Positions 7,621-7,896 of a stretch of 7,896 nt of DNA are shown piece by piece (position 1 is the stretch's first letter; each line of letters opens with the position of its first letter). The notes beneath the pieces are model-generated. The model had not been told where the DNA came from and did no database searches. It saw only the letters and a program-made list of their open reading frames with translations. The stretch lies in contig JAJQDF010000068.1 in NCBI GenBank assembly GCA_021202325.1, forward strand, positions 1 through 7,896, read 5' to 3'. This DNA is from Clostridiales bacterium. Lineage in GTDB: Bacteria > Bacillota > Clostridia > Lachnospirales > Anaerotignaceae. Both the position numbers and the translations under genes were made by a program.

Positions 7621-7625
7621 ATATA

Positions 7626-7656
7626 CAAAGAAAGCACCCACTCCAAAGTGGATGCT
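7626..7656 (-). terminator. Terminator of the toxin mRNA
   Basis: Read on the - strand, AGCATCCACT (7656-7647) pairs with AGTGGGTGCT (7642-7633) over a TTGG loop. The 10-bp stem has one T-G wobble and is followed by TTCTTTG. On the + strand the wobble becomes an A-C mismatch and no T-run follows, so the element is oriented for the toxin transcript. This gives a 3' UTR of about 98 nt after the toxin stop. Confidence 0.82.
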
Positions 7657-7726
7657 CCCAAGATGAAGCTTAAATGTCCTTACGGACACCGCTTATCCTG
7701 TTCTGCAGACAGGATAAGCATTTTTT
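7627..7726 (+). ncRNA. Predicted antisense RNA antitoxin of a type I toxin-antitoxin pair
   Basis: An RNA of about 100 nt is predicted from the promoter at 7592-7620 to the terminator at 7691-7726. It would fold into three hairpins: 7633-7656 (loop CCAA, one A-C mismatch on this strand), 7675-7688 (TGTCC/GGACA, loop TTAC) and the 11-bp terminator. Its whole length is complementary to the 3' part of the convergent toxin mRNA, ending over the toxin stop codon, and it does not reach the toxin ribosome site. This 3'-overlap layout is known from txpA/RatA and bsrG/SR4 of Bacillus, where duplex formation triggers RNase III decay; that mechanism here is inference. The transcript ends are predictions. 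Confidence 0.68.
7691..7726 (+). terminator. Terminator of the antitoxin RNA
   Basis: A perfect 11-bp stem, GCTTATCCTGT (7691-7701) with ACAGGATAAGC (7709-7719), closes a TCTGCAG loop. An A and six T (7721-7726) follow. The T-run overlaps the toxin stop codon (7725-7727) on the opposite strand. On the - strand no T-run follows the stem, so it works for the + transcript only. Confidence 0.9.
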
Positions 7727-7841
7727 ATTCGTGCTTATTTCTCTTATCGAGAAAGTTAAGCAGCGCAATAACTAAGTTTCCGAAAGATATAAGCAATGCA
7801 AATATCCCAATGATTATCGAAATAATTTCGAAAGCTGTCAT
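7725..7841 (-). CDS. Small holin-like membrane toxin (type I toxin candidate)
   Basis: A 38-residue peptide on the - strand, starting MTAFEIISIIIGIFALLISF and ending in the charged tail LDKRNKHE. It has one hydrophobic span (about residues 6-31) and a basic cytoplasmic-type end. The ribosome site GGGAGGTGG (7855-7847) is very strong, with GGAGG 8 nt before the ATG. The opening (Thr, aromatic, Glu, then a hydrophobic run) and lysine-rich end resemble the short holin-like toxins of Firmicutes, including the TxpA/BsrG type, which insert in the membrane and depolarise or damage the cell when unregulated. A convergent antisense RNA and dedicated terminators support the type I assignment. Its promoter is beyond the right edge. 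Family placement is from pattern memory, not a search. An overlapping 72-codon + strand frame at 7648-7866 is a shadow. Confidence 0.78.
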   Translation of the reverse strand: MTAFEIISIIIGIFALLISFGNLVIALLNFLDKRNKHE

Positions 7842-7850
7842 ATACGCCAC

Positions 7851-7896
7851 CTCCCTTCCTATGTAATCCGGTTGCCCGGTTTCATAGACTTGGGAG
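7851..7896 (-). promoter_or_regulatory. Leader hairpin that sequesters the toxin ribosome site
   Basis: On the - strand, CTCCC (7896-7892) can pair with the Shine-Dalgarno bases GGGAG (7855-7851), CTATG (7887-7883) with CATAG (7863-7859), and CCGG (7879-7876) with CCGG (7871-7868) around a GCAA tetraloop of the stable GNRA class. Two small internal loops separate the three helices. Closing this hairpin would hide the toxin ribosome site. The transcript start is outside the window, so the outer helix may extend further. Confidence 0.6.

Overview
The window is about 43% GC by eye. It carries a phosphate-uptake operon typical of Clostridia, most likely Lachnospiraceae or a relative. The evidence is strong GGAGG-type ribosome sites, TTG and GTG starts, a Gram-positive style lipoprotein PstS, and a 3'-flanking locus resembling the small holin-like toxins of Firmicutes. 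No database search was possible, so the taxonomy is inference.

Positions 55-7134 hold eight genes, all on the + strand and tightly packed: pstS (substrate lipoprotein), pstC and pstA (permeases), pstB (ATPase), phoU, an HD-domain phosphohydrolase with a TTG start, an OmpR-type response regulator (PhoP/PhoB-like) and a membrane PAS histidine kinase with a GTG start (PhoR-like). The only sizeable internal gap is pstS-pstC, and it contains a terminator-like hairpin that should let pstS be made in excess of the membrane parts. PstS binds phosphate outside the cell, PstC/PstA/PstB import it, PhoU links the transporter to the kinase, and PhoR/PhoP probably controls the operon that encodes them. The operon promoter and any Pho box lie before the window or cannot be recognised in the first 54 bases.

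The most unusual gene is pstS. Its two halves are in reverse order compared with classical PstS: the SREEGSGTR / IGYVSL / RPF half comes first and the GSTSVSP / GSSAG / DFGMSSRE / iaMDGIAVIVNN half comes last. It reads as a circular permutation.

Positions 7135-7590 are mostly non-coding. They hold a possible 25-residue hydrophobic peptide gene with a good ribosome site, a strong terminator (7316-7346) that probably ends the pst-pho transcript, and three tandem triloop hairpins (7482-7555), each preceded by GAGT, that look like an intergenic repeat or structured RNA.

Positions 7592-7896 form a compact, previously unannotated type I toxin-antitoxin candidate. A 38-residue single-span peptide lies on the - strand with a very strong Shine-Dalgarno. 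A convergent antisense RNA of about 100 nt on the + strand has its own consensus-like extended -10 promoter and a perfect terminator. The toxin mRNA has its own - strand terminator, and a 5'-leader hairpin appears to bury the ribosome site. The toxin promoter lies beyond the right edge.
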